A DNA stretch of 64,000 bases, from NCBI GenBank assembly GCA_002438805.1, contig DJQV01000002.1, positions 62,001 through 126,000 on the forward strand, written 5' to 3'. Source of the DNA: Bacteroidales bacterium UBA6377 (GTDB taxonomy: Bacteria; Bacteroidota; Bacteroidia; Bacteroidales; UBA932). The position numbers and the translations under genes are program-made. Positions within the stretch are counted from its first letter, which is position 1; each line of letters starts with the position of its first letter. The notes beneath the pieces were generated by a model. The model worked only from the letters and a program-made list of their open reading frames with translations. It ran no database searches and was not told the DNA's origin. Positions 27,571 through 37,800 of the stretch are shown here, piece by piece.

Positions 27571-28029
27571 CTACTTTGACGGGTAAGACAGTGTAATGCT
27601 GTAAGATTTGAGAATCTCCTCCCCGGTTGCCTCGACAGTGCTTGTCAGCACGAGGGTCTTCTTGTAGGAAAAAGTGTCGTGAAGTCCTGAGGGAAGGGCA
27701 TTTATCTTTGCTTTTCCCTCTGATTCGATCTGCTTGAATCCCGACAGCGCGTTGTCGTATCTCTCAAGTGCGGCGCTCCTGTCCGCCGCATCTGCAGTCC
27801 AAGTCTGTGAGAACTTGTCTGAGAAGGCATCGAGCTTGTCTCCTATTTCCAGGCTGACAGGCTTGACCTCGCTGGCCGCGCTGCCGAAAAACTCTTCACT
27901 TCCGTTGTCACGTACCTCTATACAATAGAGCACGCTTCCGTCTTCCGTCTTGGAGCAGCCTGCGGTGAAGAGCATTCCCGCTGCGGCTGCAAGGCATAGA
28001 ACTGTCCTGCTGATTGAATTCTTTCTCAT
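27571..28029 (-). CDS. Small lipoprotein of unknown function
   Basis: 152 residues: signal peptide with lipobox LFTAGC (Cys near residue 25), then a compact mature domain (SVLYCIEVRDNGSEEFFGS, RSAALERYDNALSGFKQIESE, TLVLTSTVEATGEE). I do not recognise a family. The start at 28029 is fixed by a promoter whose -7 element ends 6 bases upstream, which rules out the in-frame ATG at 28089. It ends 5 bases from the convergent reductase gene. It probably faces the periplasm. Confidence 0.7.
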   Translation of the reverse strand: MRKNSISRTVLCLAAAAGMLFTAGCSKTEDGSVLYCIEVRDNGSEEFFGSAASEVKPVSLEIGDKLDAFSDKFSQTWTADAADRSAALERYDNALSGFKQIESEGKAKINALPSGLHDTFSYKKTLVLTSTVEATGEEILKSYSITLSYPSK

Positions 28030-28035
28030 AACGTG

Positions 28036-28066
28036 CGCAAAGATACTCTCCGCGCGCGACATTGTC
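28036..28066 (-). promoter_or_regulatory. Promoter of the small lipoprotein gene
   Basis: On the minus strand TTG (28066-28064), 20 bases, TATCTTTG (28043-28036). The predicted start of transcription is at or a few bases before the ATG at 28029, so the leader is very short or absent. Confidence 0.65.
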
Positions 28067-28135
28067 AAGGCCGGCAGAAACGTCCGCATTGCGACAAATA
28101 GTCATTAAAACACGACAGAAAGTCGCGGATAACGA

Positions 28136-28153
28136 CATTTTGACCCCAAAATG
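28136..28153. repeat. Inverted repeat upstream of the Hsp20 gene
   Basis: CATTTTG-ACCC-CAAAATG is a perfect 7-bp inverted repeat with a 4-base spacer, about 100 bases before the Hsp20 ATG. It could be a regulator site; it has no T run and is not terminator-like. Confidence 0.4.
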
Positions 28154-28254
28154 CAATAAATGTTAACTGGTACGGGACTTGAAGATACATAAAGCGTCGC
28201 CTGAAAAGGAGACGGAAAAGATAAAAAGAAAATAAATAAAAGGAGATTAATATT

Positions 28255-28686
28255 ATGTTACCAGCAAAAAGAAACGAACAGGCTTGGTTGCCTGACATCT
28301 TCAATGATTTCTTCAACACCAATTGGATGGAGAAAGCAAACGCTACAGCACCTGCAATCAATGTCCTTGAGAACGAAAAGTCTTACGATGTCGAGCTTGC
28401 AGCTCCTGGCCTTACCAAAGATGATTTCAAGGTAAGTCTGGATCATGACGGAAACCTCGCCATCGACATGGAGAAGAAGGTGGAGAACAATGGTGAGAAA
28501 AAACATGGCCACTATCTGCGCCGTGAGTTCTCCTACACCAAATATCAGCAGGTTCTCTCCCTGCCTGAAGATGTGGACAAGGAACATATCGAGGCAAAAG
28601 TCGAGAACGGCGTGCTTAACATCTGCCTTCCGAAGATTGTCAAGACTCCGGAGCAGGGTGCTCACAAATCAATAGAAGTCAAGTAA
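28255..28686 (+). CDS. Small heat-shock protein, Hsp20/alpha-crystallin family
   Basis: An ATP-independent holdase chaperone of 143 residues. The alpha-crystallin domain spans about residues 30-140: SYDVELAAPGLTKDDFKVSL, then HYLRREFSYTKYQQVLSLPE, and the late motif IEAKVENGVLNICLP (family A-x-x-x-n-G-V-L). The ATG at 28255 is preceded by an unusually good Shine-Dalgarno sequence (AGGAGA, 28241-28246), uncommon in Bacteroidetes, suggesting strong translation. A 224-base region separates it from the divergent lipoprotein gene and holds the inverted repeat at 28136. A terminator follows. Confidence 0.93.
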   Translation: MLPAKRNEQAWLPDIFNDFFNTNWMEKANATAPAINVLENEKSYDVELAAPGLTKDDFKVSLDHDGNLAIDMEKKVENNGEKKHGHYLRREFSYTKYQQVLSLPEDVDKEHIEAKVENGVLNICLPKIVKTPEQGAHKSIEVK

Positions 28687-28706
28687 CTTGAAGCAGAAAA
28701 CTTCAG

Positions 28707-28739
28707 AGCCGCAGAGCCGTAGGGCGCTGCGGCTTTTTT
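28707..28739 (+). terminator. Rho-independent terminator after Hsp20
   Basis: AGCCGCAG (28707-28714) pairs perfectly with CTGCGGCT (28727-28734) around a 12-base loop, followed by six T residues. Confidence 0.85.
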
Positions 28740-28778
28740 CGTAAATAATGCTTATCTTCGCCCAAAATCACATAATAT

Positions 28779-29240
28779 ATGATCAAGAACATAGCATTGG
28801 TTGCTCACGATTCCCGCAAGGCGGAGCTGATGAGCTGGGTTAAATTCAACGCGAGGGTCCTGAAGGACTGCAGGCTTTACTGTACCGGCACCACGGGGCG
28901 TCTTGTCAAGGAGACTCTCACCGCAGCTCTCGGGGATGATGTGCAGCTGGATGTGATCTGCAAGTTGAGCGGACCGCTGGGAGGAGACTTCGAGATAGGC
29001 GCCATGATAGCCGAGGGGTCGATAGACATGCTTGTCTTCTTCTGTGACAATCTCATCATGCAGGGGCACCAGAACGATGTGATGGGACTGGTGAGGCTGG
29101 CATCCCTATATAATATACCTTTCGCCACCAACAGGAGCACGGCGGATTTCATCATCACCTCTCCTCTTTTCTCCAGCACCGAGTACAAGCGCATCATACC
29201 GGCCTGCATCGAGTCCTACAAAAACCGCAAACTCAAATAG
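28779..29240 (+). CDS. mgsA: Methylglyoxal synthase
   Basis: Converts dihydroxyacetone phosphate to methylglyoxal and phosphate, a bypass when sugar phosphates accumulate. The 153-residue protein has the family pattern: IALVAHDSRKAELMSW, TGTTGRLV with phosphate-binding residues, SGPLGGDFEIGAMIAEG with the catalytic Asp, and MLVFFCDNL. This makes sense in a fibre degrader exposed to sugar bursts. A TATCTTCG at 28753-28760 may be the -7 element but overlaps the terminator region of Hsp20 closely. The gene is monocistronic. Confidence 0.93.
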   Translation: MIKNIALVAHDSRKAELMSWVKFNARVLKDCRLYCTGTTGRLVKETLTAALGDDVQLDVICKLSGPLGGDFEIGAMIAEGSIDMLVFFCDNLIMQGHQNDVMGLVRLASLYNIPFATNRSTADFIITSPLFSSTEYKRIIPACIESYKNRKLK

Positions 29241-29244
29241 GGCC

Positions 29245-29301
29245 ATGTAACATAAACTTAATACGCGGTAATATCTGCGTAACATCCTCTCTTTACTTTT
29301 G
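29245..29301 (+). promoter_or_regulatory. Promoter and motif region of the TonB receptor
   Basis: TACTTTTG (29294-29301) is a good -7 element for the receptor starting at 29328, without a clear -33. Upstream lie ATGTAACA (29245-29252) and the related GCGTAACA (29277-29284), 32 bases apart. The first is identical to three copies between xylA and susC. Confidence 0.45.
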
Positions 29302-29327
29302 CATCGTAAACAGTAGTGAAAGATACG

Positions 29328-32069
29328 ATGAAAAGATTAAAGAGAGGATTTGCAGTTCTGGTTTTAGCGGTTTTCGCACAGATTCTGGCAGCCCAGCCGA
29401 AGACAGGTACCATAAGCGGTATCGTCAAAGACGCGAAGAGCGGCGAAACGCTGATCGGGGCGTTTGTGGAAGTGGCAGGAGGCGATTCCAAAGCCATAAC
29501 CAATCTGGACGGGACTTTCTCCCTCACGGGAGTGCCCGCCGGTACGGTCAGTCTTAAAGTAAGTTATCTTGGGTACATAGATGCTCTTCTCGAGAATGTT
29601 AAGAGCCCCTCGGAGGGCGTGACAGTCGAGATGTCATCCGATGACCAGATGCTTTCCGCCACCACGGTGACTGCCGAACAGCGCCGCAACACCCAGGCCT
29701 CTCTGATGAGGATAACCCGCGAGACTCCGCTCATAATAAGTAACGTGTCCGCTCAGGAGATCGGACGCACGCAGGATTCCAATGCCGGAGAGGTGATACG
29801 CCGCGTGCCTGGCATCAGCCTGATCGATGACAAGTTCGTCATGGTGCGCGGCCTTTCCCAGAGATATAACAATGTCTGGATCAACGGCGGTGCCGCCCCG
29901 AGTTCCGAAGCCGATTCAAGAGCCTTCTCTTTTGACCTCATCCCGAGTTCCCAGATAGACAACCTCACCATTGTCAAAGTGCTTTCCGCCGAATATCCGG
30001 CAGACTATTCCGGAGGTTTCATCCTCATCCAGACCCGTGACGTGCCGGAGCGCAACTCGTTCAACGTCTCCCTCGGAGGCAACTTCAACGACCGTTCATT
30101 CAAGGACTTCATGACGTACAACGGCAAACTCGGATCGCTGCCCGGCGGCATAGGCGCTTCGCTTCAGGGTTTCGGGGACAGGACTGTGGACCTGAAGGCC
30201 AACGGGCTTGACAACGACTGGTCGGTACGCAAGACAAACCCTTTCAGCGACCGCAAACTCTCAGCCTCGCTGGCAAGGCGCTGGGACATCAACGGCAACA
30301 AGCTGGGACTCAGCGCGGCAGCAAACTGGTCCCGGGAGTTCCGAACCCTCGACCCGATGCAGAACAACCTGTTCGGGGTCTATGACCACCAGAACAACCG
30401 CTCCAACTATCTGCGTCATTCCGTTGACAGCCAGTACAATGACAACAGCCGATTCGGAGCCATGCTCAATATGACCTGGATCATCCCTTCGGGCGTGGCC
30501 AAGTTCCAGTTCAAGAACATTTTCAACCGCATCGACAACCATCGCTACACCCTGCGTGACGGCATAAGCGCGCAGGCCAACGAGGAGAAGAGCGCTGAAT
30601 ACTTCTACCGCAGCCGTACGACCTACAACGGACAGGTCACCGGAACATATTATCTGGGTGACAACACCCTTGACTGGTGCTCCGGATTCTCTTATGCGGA
30701 CAGGATAGTTCCGGACCGCAGGCGTTATCTGGTCAACGACGCTTTGGAAAGCGGTGTGATGGCCCTTACCACCGGCAACGATGTCTCAAGGGAGTGGACG
30801 GATCTCAGGGAAGGCATAACATCCTTGAGTGTCAACGACAAGCAGGTGTTCCATATCGGAGACCGGGAAGGTTATGTGAAGGGCGGCGTGTATGGCGAAT
30901 ACCGGGGGCGCAGATACAACACCCGCGTGTTTATCTACAACTGGAACGTTTACAACAACAGCTTACCTGCCGGGTTCCAGAAGATGGATGTGCCGCAGTT
31001 GCTCAGCAATCCGGAATATTTCGGAGAAGACAAGCTCCACCTACTCGAGGAACTGCACATGAGAAACAACTACAAGGGCGAGAACTGGCTCGGGGCCGGC
31101 TATCTCAACGCCTCGATTCCTCTCGGACGTCTGGAGATTCTCGGTGGCCTGCGCTACGAGTACAACGACATGGAGCTCATCTCCAACACCCGCGACTACG
31201 AGCTTTCAGAGAGCAGCAGGCACTACAGGAGCGGAGGTCTTTTCCCTTCTGCCACCGCCACCTTCCGTATCGACGACAAGCAGAACCTGCGCCTCTCATA
31301 CGGACGTAGCGTCAACAGGCCTGAGTTCCGCGAGGTTTCATCCTCAGTGTACTACGACTTCGATCTAGCTTCCGACGTGCAGGGCAACACCGACCTACGC
31401 AACTGTTACATTGACAATGTGGACCTCAGATACGAACTTTACCCTTCAAGCAGCGAGACGGTCAGCATAGCGGCTTTCTACAAGCATTTCGACTCACCGA
31501 TCGAATGGACATACACAGTCTCCGGCGGAACCGACCTCGTGTACTCTTACATGAACGCCCTGAGCGCCGACAATGTGGGACTTGAGATGGATGTCCGCAA
31601 GAACCTTGCGTTCATCGGCCTAGAGAACCTGTCGATCTCCTTCAATGGGGCTCTGATCCACAGCAAGGTGCACTTCGAGGAGGGCTCCAAGGAAGAAGAC
31701 CGCCCTATGCAGGGCCAGTCCCCGTACTTGATCAACGGCGGGCTCTTCTATTCGAGCAAGAATCTCGGCCTTGACGTAGCCCTGCTCTACAACAGGATAG
31801 GAAAGAGGATAATAGGCGTAGGCCGCACCGAGGGTGCGATAGGAGGGGAGGATCAGGCAAGAGTGCCTGACAGTTACGAGATGCCACGCAACAGCCTCGA
31901 CCTCACACTCTCCAAGAAAATAGGCGGTAACTTCGACCTAAAGCTCTACTTCCGCAACATTCTCGGTGAGGGCATCACCTACAAGCAGTTTGAAGGTGAG
32001 ATCGGACAGATAACCAGGGCCTACAACCCGGGACGCAACATTGGAATGCAAATTACTTATACCTTATAG
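29328..32069 (+). CDS. TonB-dependent outer-membrane receptor (not SusC type)
   Basis: A 913-residue receptor: signal peptide (KRGFAVLVLAVFAQILAAQ), a carboxypeptidase-regulatory-like domain (TISGIVKDAKSGETLIGAF, about residues 30-110), a plug domain (SNAGEVIRRVPGISLIDDKF, MVRGLSQRYNNVWING) and a barrel ending NPGRNIGMQITYTL. It is shorter than SusC proteins and lacks the SusC-specific plug signature. Start 29328 gives the signal peptide directly; a GTG at 29316 is possible. The next gene is a partner lipoprotein 35 bases downstream, so the two are probably an uptake pair. Ligand unknown; the nearby COG0523 GTPase hints at metal, weakly. Confidence 0.85.
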   Translation: MKRLKRGFAVLVLAVFAQILAAQPKTGTISGIVKDAKSGETLIGAFVEVAGGDSKAITNLDGTFSLTGVPAGTVSLKVSYLGYIDALLENVKSPSEGVTVEMSSDDQMLSATTVTAEQRRNTQASLMRITRETPLIISNVSAQEIGRTQDSNAGEVIRRVPGISLIDDKFVMVRGLSQRYNNVWINGGAAPSSEADSRAFSFDLIPSSQIDNLTIVKVLSAEYPADYSGGFILIQTRDVPERNSFNVSLGGNFNDRSFKDFMTYNGKLGSLPGGIGASLQGFGDRTVDLKANGLDNDWSVRKTNPFSDRKLSASLARRWDINGNKLGLSAAANWSREFRTLDPMQNNLFGVYDHQNNRSNYLRHSVDSQYNDNSRFGAMLNMTWIIPSGVAKFQFKNIFNRIDNHRYTLRDGISAQANEEKSAEYFYRSRTTYNGQVTGTYYLGDNTLDWCSGFSYADRIVPDRRRYLVNDALESGVMALTTGNDVSREWTDLREGITSLSVNDKQVFHIGDREGYVKGGVYGEYRGRRYNTRVFIYNWNVYNNSLPAGFQKMDVPQLLSNPEYFGEDKLHLLEELHMRNNYKGENWLGAGYLNASIPLGRLEILGGLRYEYNDMELISNTRDYELSESSRHYRSGGLFPSATATFRIDDKQNLRLSYGRSVNRPEFREVSSSVYYDFDLASDVQGNTDLRNCYIDNVDLRYELYPSSSETVSIAAFYKHFDSPIEWTYTVSGGTDLVYSYMNALSADNVGLEMDVRKNLAFIGLENLSISFNGALIHSKVHFEEGSKEEDRPMQGQSPYLINGGLFYSSKNLGLDVALLYNRIGKRIIGVGRTEGAIGGEDQARVPDSYEMPRNSLDLTLSKKIGGNFDLKLYFRNILGEGITYKQFEGEIGQITRAYNPGRNIGMQITYTL

Positions 32070-32104
32070 AATTGAATAATAATTCCCTTTTTATTATCAA
32101 ACAA

Positions 32105-33616
32105 ATGAGAAAAATCAATTTTGGGGCGTGCATCTGCACCCTCGGCGCACTGGCCGCACTTGCGGCCTGCCAAAAAGACAAACAACCTCAGACCCAGAAC
32201 GAAGAGTATGTCTGGACTGTTGACGGTGGTCTCAAGGCCTGCAACCGTATCCTTTTCACTGACGGAAAGGAAGACCCTCAGGGAAAGGAGATCGGCAACG
32301 GCGACTCCGAGTTCGTGTTCACCGGCAAACAGACCCTTGCCAAGGGAACATATCTTCTGAAAGGCTGGGTGTATGTTGCTGACGGGGCAGAGCTGACCAT
32401 CGAGCCTGGTACAGTCATCAAGGGCGAGAAGAAGTCCATGGCCAGCCTCATCGTCGAGAGGGGTGGCAAGCTCATCGCCCAGGGAGAGCAGGGTTCACCT
32501 ATCGTATTCACTTCAGAAGCTGAAGCCGGCAGCAGGAAGCCTGGTGACTGGGGCGGAGTGATCCTTTGCGGCAAGGCTGCAAACAACAAAGGTGAGATGC
32601 AGATCGAGGGCGGTCCGCGCTCAAAGCATGGTGGAGACTCCGACAGTGACAACTCAGGTGTGCTGAGCTACGTCCGTATCGAGTTCGCAGGCTATCCGTT
32701 CAAGACTGACAAGGAGATCAACGGTCTTACACTCGGTTCTGTGGGCAGCGGCACCAAGCTCGACCACATCCAGGTCTCATATTCCAACGATGACTCTTTC
32801 GAGTGGTTCGGCGGATGCCCTGATGCCAAGTACATCATTGCCTACAAGGGCTGGGACGATGACTTCGATACCGACAACGGATTCTCAGGCAAGGTTCAGT
32901 ATGCTCTTTCCGTAAGGGATTCCCGCATCGCCGATGTCTCCCAGAGCAACGGCTTCGAAAGTGACAACAACGCTGACGGTTCAGCCACATCTCCTTACAC
33001 AACTGCTACCTTCTCCAATGTGACATTCGTGGGGCCGAAGCTTGATCCGAATTTCCAGAATGATCCTTCCTACATCAACGGCGGCGAACTCTACCCGAAC
33101 AACGGCTCCGCCCTCGGCAAGTTCCAGTCAGCCATGCAGATAAGAAGGAACTCCCGTCTCAACTGCATCAACTCTTTCGCCCTCGGCTTCCCGATCGGCC
33201 TTATCCTCGACAACCAGAAGGGTGACACCCAGGGTGCTGCCGAGAAAGGTGAACTCAAGCTTCAGAACATCTGGTTCGCAGGAATGGATGTCACCGGCAC
33301 TGACGCAAACAAGTCTTATGAGGATGTGCTCGTGACCGGTTACGACGAGAAGTCGAAGCCAATCTACGACAAGACCAAAAAGTCTTTCTCAAGCACATTC
33401 TTCCTTGAGCAGACCGGCAACAAGGCGCTTGAGTCCTGGGCTGACCTCGTGGCCGCCAACGGTTACATGCCGCTCTCCGGCAGTGCCCTGCTGTCAGCAG
33501 CATCTTTCGACGGAGCTGACAGCTGGTTCGAAAAGGTGAACTACATCGGCGCCTTCGGTACGGAAGACTGGACCGCCGGTTGGACGGAGTTCGAGCCTGA
33601 GAACGCCAAGTACTAG
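32105..33616 (+). CDS. Surface lipoprotein partner of the TonB receptor, beta-helix-like
   Basis: A 503-residue lipoprotein (lipobox LAALAAC, Cys near residue 21). The mature part has short beta repeats suggestive of a right-handed parallel beta-helix: GWVYVADGAELTIEPGTVI, KGEKKSMASLIVERGGKL, GDWGGVILCGKA, YVRIEFAGYPF, LDHIQVSYSNDDSFEWFGG and GWDDDFDTDNGFSGKVQY, rich in Asp. I recognise it as a family that recurs next to this kind of TonB receptor in Bacteroidetes, sometimes mislabelled as a transporter. No catalytic motif is evident, so binding of a substrate for the receptor is the best guess. It ends 16 bases from the convergent COG0523 gene. Confidence 0.7.
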   Translation: MRKINFGACICTLGALAALAACQKDKQPQTQNEEYVWTVDGGLKACNRILFTDGKEDPQGKEIGNGDSEFVFTGKQTLAKGTYLLKGWVYVADGAELTIEPGTVIKGEKKSMASLIVERGGKLIAQGEQGSPIVFTSEAEAGSRKPGDWGGVILCGKAANNKGEMQIEGGPRSKHGGDSDSDNSGVLSYVRIEFAGYPFKTDKEINGLTLGSVGSGTKLDHIQVSYSNDDSFEWFGGCPDAKYIIAYKGWDDDFDTDNGFSGKVQYALSVRDSRIADVSQSNGFESDNNADGSATSPYTTATFSNVTFVGPKLDPNFQNDPSYINGGELYPNNGSALGKFQSAMQIRRNSRLNCINSFALGFPIGLILDNQKGDTQGAAEKGELKLQNIWFAGMDVTGTDANKSYEDVLVTGYDEKSKPIYDKTKKSFSSTFFLEQTGNKALESWADLVAANGYMPLSGSALLSAASFDGADSWFEKVNYIGAFGTEDWTAGWTEFEPENAKY

Positions 33617-33632
33617 AATCCTGTTTACATAT

Positions 33633-34793
33633 CTATAGTGTCACGCCATCATCAAGGCAGCTGTCAAGCTCCTTGGTGATGGCTTCTTTGTCAAGGTGCT
33701 GGCCGATGAAGACGATCTTCTCCATCCTGTCTCCCCATTTCGGGTCCCAGTCCCTGGCGAGCGAAGGGTCGCGCAGCATCATCCCGGCAAGTTCTTCCTT
33801 TTCCATGGTGGCATACCAGAGCCCGGCGTCTTTGAGGGATTTCTGTACCCCGGCCTGTTCGAATAGGTAGCATTTGTCCGTGTCATCGGTGAAGTAGCAG
33901 ACTCCCTTGGCTCTGATTATGGATTTCGGCCACCTCTTGGCCACGAACTCGTCGAAGCGGTTGATGTCGAAAGGCTCCCTGCGGAAATAAACGAAAGTCG
34001 AAATCCCGTATTCCTCGGCCTCTCCTTCCTCTTCGTCGTGCAAAGCTTCGTGAGGGTCACCTTCTATCTCGGATATCCAGGACGCGGACGTGGCCACGCT
34101 GTCGAAATTGAACATCCCCGTGTTGAGGATCTTGTCCAGATCTATATCGCAGAAGTTACTCTCTATGATTTCAGCCTTGGGCTGGAGTTTGTGGATGATG
34201 CTGCGTATCCTTCCGAGATCTTCGCCCTTGACTTCGGCGACCTTATTGAGTATGACGATATTGCAGAACTCGATCTGCTGGATTACAAGGCTTTCAAGGT
34301 CGTCTTCATCGAAATTGCGCAGCGGCAGGGTGTCGCCGCAGCTGAATTCGGTCTGCATCCGGAGAGCATCGACCACTGTGACGATGCAGTCGAGTTTCGG
34401 CAGAGCGCCGCGTACATATTCCGGGGTGAGCGATGGGATGGAGCAGATGGTCTGCGCTATAGGCGCCGGTTCGCAGATGCCGCTCGCCTCTATCACGATG
34501 TAGTCGAACTTGCCCGTGGAGGTGATCTGGCAGATCTGTTCTACAAGATCCATCTTGAGGGTGCAGCAGATGCATCCGTTCTGGAGCGCGACGAGGCTCT
34601 CGTCCTTTTTCCCGACTACACCGCCCTTCTCTATCAGGGAAGCGTCGATGTTGACTTCGCCGAGGTCGTTGACTATCACTGCGAACTTGATTCCTTTCCT
34701 GTTGGAAAGTATACGGTTGACAAGGGTTGTCTTGCCGCTTCCGAGGTATCCGGTAAGAAGAAGTACCGGGACTTCATTGTTTTTCTTTTCCAT
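33633..34793 (-). CDS. COG0523 (CobW/ZigA-like) metallochaperone GTPase
   Basis: A G3E-family GTPase of 386 residues thought to deliver or insert metals, usually zinc. The Walker A is LLTGYLGSGKTTLVNRIL; the metal-binding CxCC motif appears in NGCICCTLKMDL; VIEASGICEP is the switch region; and a C-terminal CobW_C domain carries GISTFVYFRREPF. An acidic stretch (EALHDEEEGEAEEYG) replaces the His-rich loop seen in some members. In-frame ATGs at 34823 and 34799 exist, but the conserved part begins at 34793. It is divergent from the hybrid sensor gene with 67 bases between them. Metal specificity cannot be read from sequence. Confidence 0.85.
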   Translation of the reverse strand: MEKKNNEVPVLLLTGYLGSGKTTLVNRILSNRKGIKFAVIVNDLGEVNIDASLIEKGGVVGKKDESLVALQNGCICCTLKMDLVEQICQITSTGKFDYIVIEASGICEPAPIAQTICSIPSLTPEYVRGALPKLDCIVTVVDALRMQTEFSCGDTLPLRNFDEDDLESLVIQQIEFCNIVILNKVAEVKGEDLGRIRSIIHKLQPKAEIIESNFCDIDLDKILNTGMFNFDSVATSASWISEIEGDPHEALHDEEEGEAEEYGISTFVYFRREPFDINRFDEFVAKRWPKSIIRAKGVCYFTDDTDKCYLFEQAGVQKSLKDAGLWYATMEKEELAGMMLRDPSLARDWDPKWGDRMEKIVFIGQHLDKEAITKELDSCLDDGVTL

Positions 34794-34860
34794 ATCCATT
34801 TTCAAAACGTGCCAATATAGCATTTTTCTTCTTACCTTAGCATTCGGTAATCACAGATTG

Positions 34861-37800
34861 ATGACAATGAAACTCAAGATAGCCGCAGTTCTCTTCGCGG
34901 TTGCCGCACCTGTATTGTGCGGTGCGAAAGAATATAAGGTCTTTACAACTGAAGACGGACTCACCAGCAGTTTGGTCAAACATATATTCGAAGATAGCGC
35001 CTCGATGGTCTGGGTGTCCACCGAAGACGGGCTCAACCGTTACGACGGCAACAAGTTCACGCAGTACCTGCACGATACGGGCGACCCCCATTCGCTGGCT
35101 AGCAACTATGTCAACCAGGTCTTTGAGGACAGCCGCGGGCGTATATTCATAGCAAGCCACTCCGGCATCCAGCTTTACGACCCGGACACGGACCGCTTTT
35201 CGAGTCCCGCAAAGTTTGAGGACGGTTCCGGTTCAGGATCGGTTTCCCGCATAATAGAGAAGTCTGACGGCCAGCTTATCGCGGCCGGTCTGGTGCTTTC
35301 GGTGATCAATGTAAAGGACAGTGTCCTGACGCTGACGGCAAGTTCCCTGCCGACTGTGGTCAATTACGCGGACATGATCTTCGAGAGTTCTCAAGGCGAT
35401 ATATGGGTGGTCAAACATGAGTACGGAATCCAGAGGGTAGGTAGGGACGGACGCATACATGATTATCTCCAGGGCGGCGAACTCACAGTCATGGATCTGT
35501 TTGAGGGTGACGACGGCATCATATATGCCGCTTCGATTGACGGCGGGCTTCTCAGGTACGATAGCACCGGAGATGGCTTTGTCCCGATTTCCTTTCAGGA
35601 CGGACGGATCTTCGCGCCGCGCTGTCTGGCCCAGTCGTCAAGGCACAGACTCTTCGTGGGTACGGACGGTTCGGGCATGATGGTGTATGACCCCTCTGAC
35701 GACAGCACCTGCGAATTCGTGACGTCTGACGGACGCTATGGCCTGGACGGCACCAAGGTACACTGTCTAATGCGCGACAAGAATGGAAACCTCTGGGTCG
35801 GAGTCTATCAGAAGGGGGTCTATATCATACCGTTCCGGCAGAACTACTTCAAATATTACGGACACCAGTCCGAGACCGGTGACATAATAGGTTCATGCGC
35901 TGTCGTGTCGCTTTGCCGAAGCGCGGACGGGACCATGTGGGTCGGGACGGACAACGACGGACTTTATGCCATTTCTTCAGAGGACAGGCAGCTCCACCAT
36001 TTCAGTCCAGGCTCTTCCGGCGCTTCGGTCCCGGTGAGCGTGACGGGGATCTTCGAGGATTCTGAAGGAAGGCTGTGGCTGTCCTCGTTCGACAAGGGCT
36101 GCGGCTTGTTGGACAGGAGGACAGGGAAGTACAGCATGCTGGACCTGGGTCACCTGCGCAGGCGTGCGACAAGGCACATCTCCGCATTTGCAGAGGATGG
36201 TGACAAGAAAATATGGATTGCAACCATGGGGTCCGGACTCCTGTGCTATGATATGCGGAGCGGACGGGTCTCCGATGCCTCAGCACTTTGCCGGGATATA
36301 CCTAAATATATAACGAGCATCCTTTATGCCTCCGACGGAAGTCTGTACCTCGGCACTTATGACGGTGCCTGTGTCCTGGACATGGATGACAACTTCTCTT
36401 TAAAGGTCATATCTGCCGGCAATATCGTCCATACGATCAACGAGCAGAACGACGGTTCAATCGCCTTCGGATGTGACAACGGGCTCATCGTCCTCGGGAA
36501 GAACGGGGTCACCAGGCAGTATACGTCAAAAGACGGTCTGCCTTCCGACACCGTCTATTCCATAAGACAGGACGAGGACGGGATGACCTGGGTAGGGACC
36601 GGCAGGGGACTCTGCCGTCTGCGTCCTGACTACAGCGTCCTTGTCAACTTCCTCTCTGAGGACGGGATCCAGGGCAACGAGTTCAGCAAGAACACGTCAT
36701 GGAAAGACAAGGACTCGCGTCTATGGTTCGGAGGGGTTAACGGCCTGACATCATTTTATCCGCGTGAGATTGTCAGCCCTCTAAGGCGCTGGACAGTAAG
36801 GCTCACCGGCATGTACCTTCACAACAGCCCCGTCACCACCAAAACCATGTCCGGGGGAAGGGAAGTGCTGGACAAGGCCATCTGGAAGGCCGACAGGATA
36901 AACCTCTCATATAAGGACAATGCCTTCACCCTGCTCTTCTCCACCATGGAGCACAATTACCCGGACCGTCTGCGCTTCATGTACAAGATGGATGATTATG
37001 GGTGGGTGACACTTCCTGAGGGTACGGCGCGCCTTTCGTTCAGCAGCCTGCCGGCCGGCCGGCATGATTTCAGCCTGAAATGTCGGGATTCTTTTCTGGA
37101 GTCGGATCCGATAGCCCTTACGATAGACATACGGCCTTCTTTTTGGGCGAGCGGGTTCGCAAAGGTGATGTATGTGCTTCTGTTTGTCGGGCTCTGTGCC
37201 GGGGTCTATTTCTGGCTTCTCAGCCACTGGCGAGCCCAGCAGAAGCTCAAGGAATACGCTATTGCCGACCGTATCAACGAGTCCAAGCTCCAGTTCTTCG
37301 TCAACATATCGCACGAACTCAAGAATCCGCTCTCCTTGGTGGTCAACCCTCTGCGCAAACTCATGGGCAGCGACAGCGACCCGGAGCACCAGCGCAACTA
37401 CAGGCTGATGTACCGCAATGTCGAGAAGATGCTCCAGCTGATCAACCAGCTGCTCGATGTCCGCAAGATCGACAAGGGAGGCATGAAGCTTTCATTCAGT
37501 GAAAACGACATCGTCCCTTTTATAGGAGGGATAGTGGAGGGGATGGAGAGCCAGTTCTTGCAGAAAGGGATCTCCCTGTCTTTCGAACATCCGGGGATCG
37601 GAAGCCTGGACATGTGGTTTGATCCGTCAAATCTTGACAAGGTGCTTGTGAACCTGCTCTCCAACGCATTCAAGTTCACGCCTGCAAATGGTAAGGTGAC
37701 AATACTTCTGGAGAAGACCCCTGACGGCAAAAATGCCCGCATCTCCGTAATAGACAATGGTATAGGAATCCCGTCCGGGGAACTTGAAAACATCTTCAAG

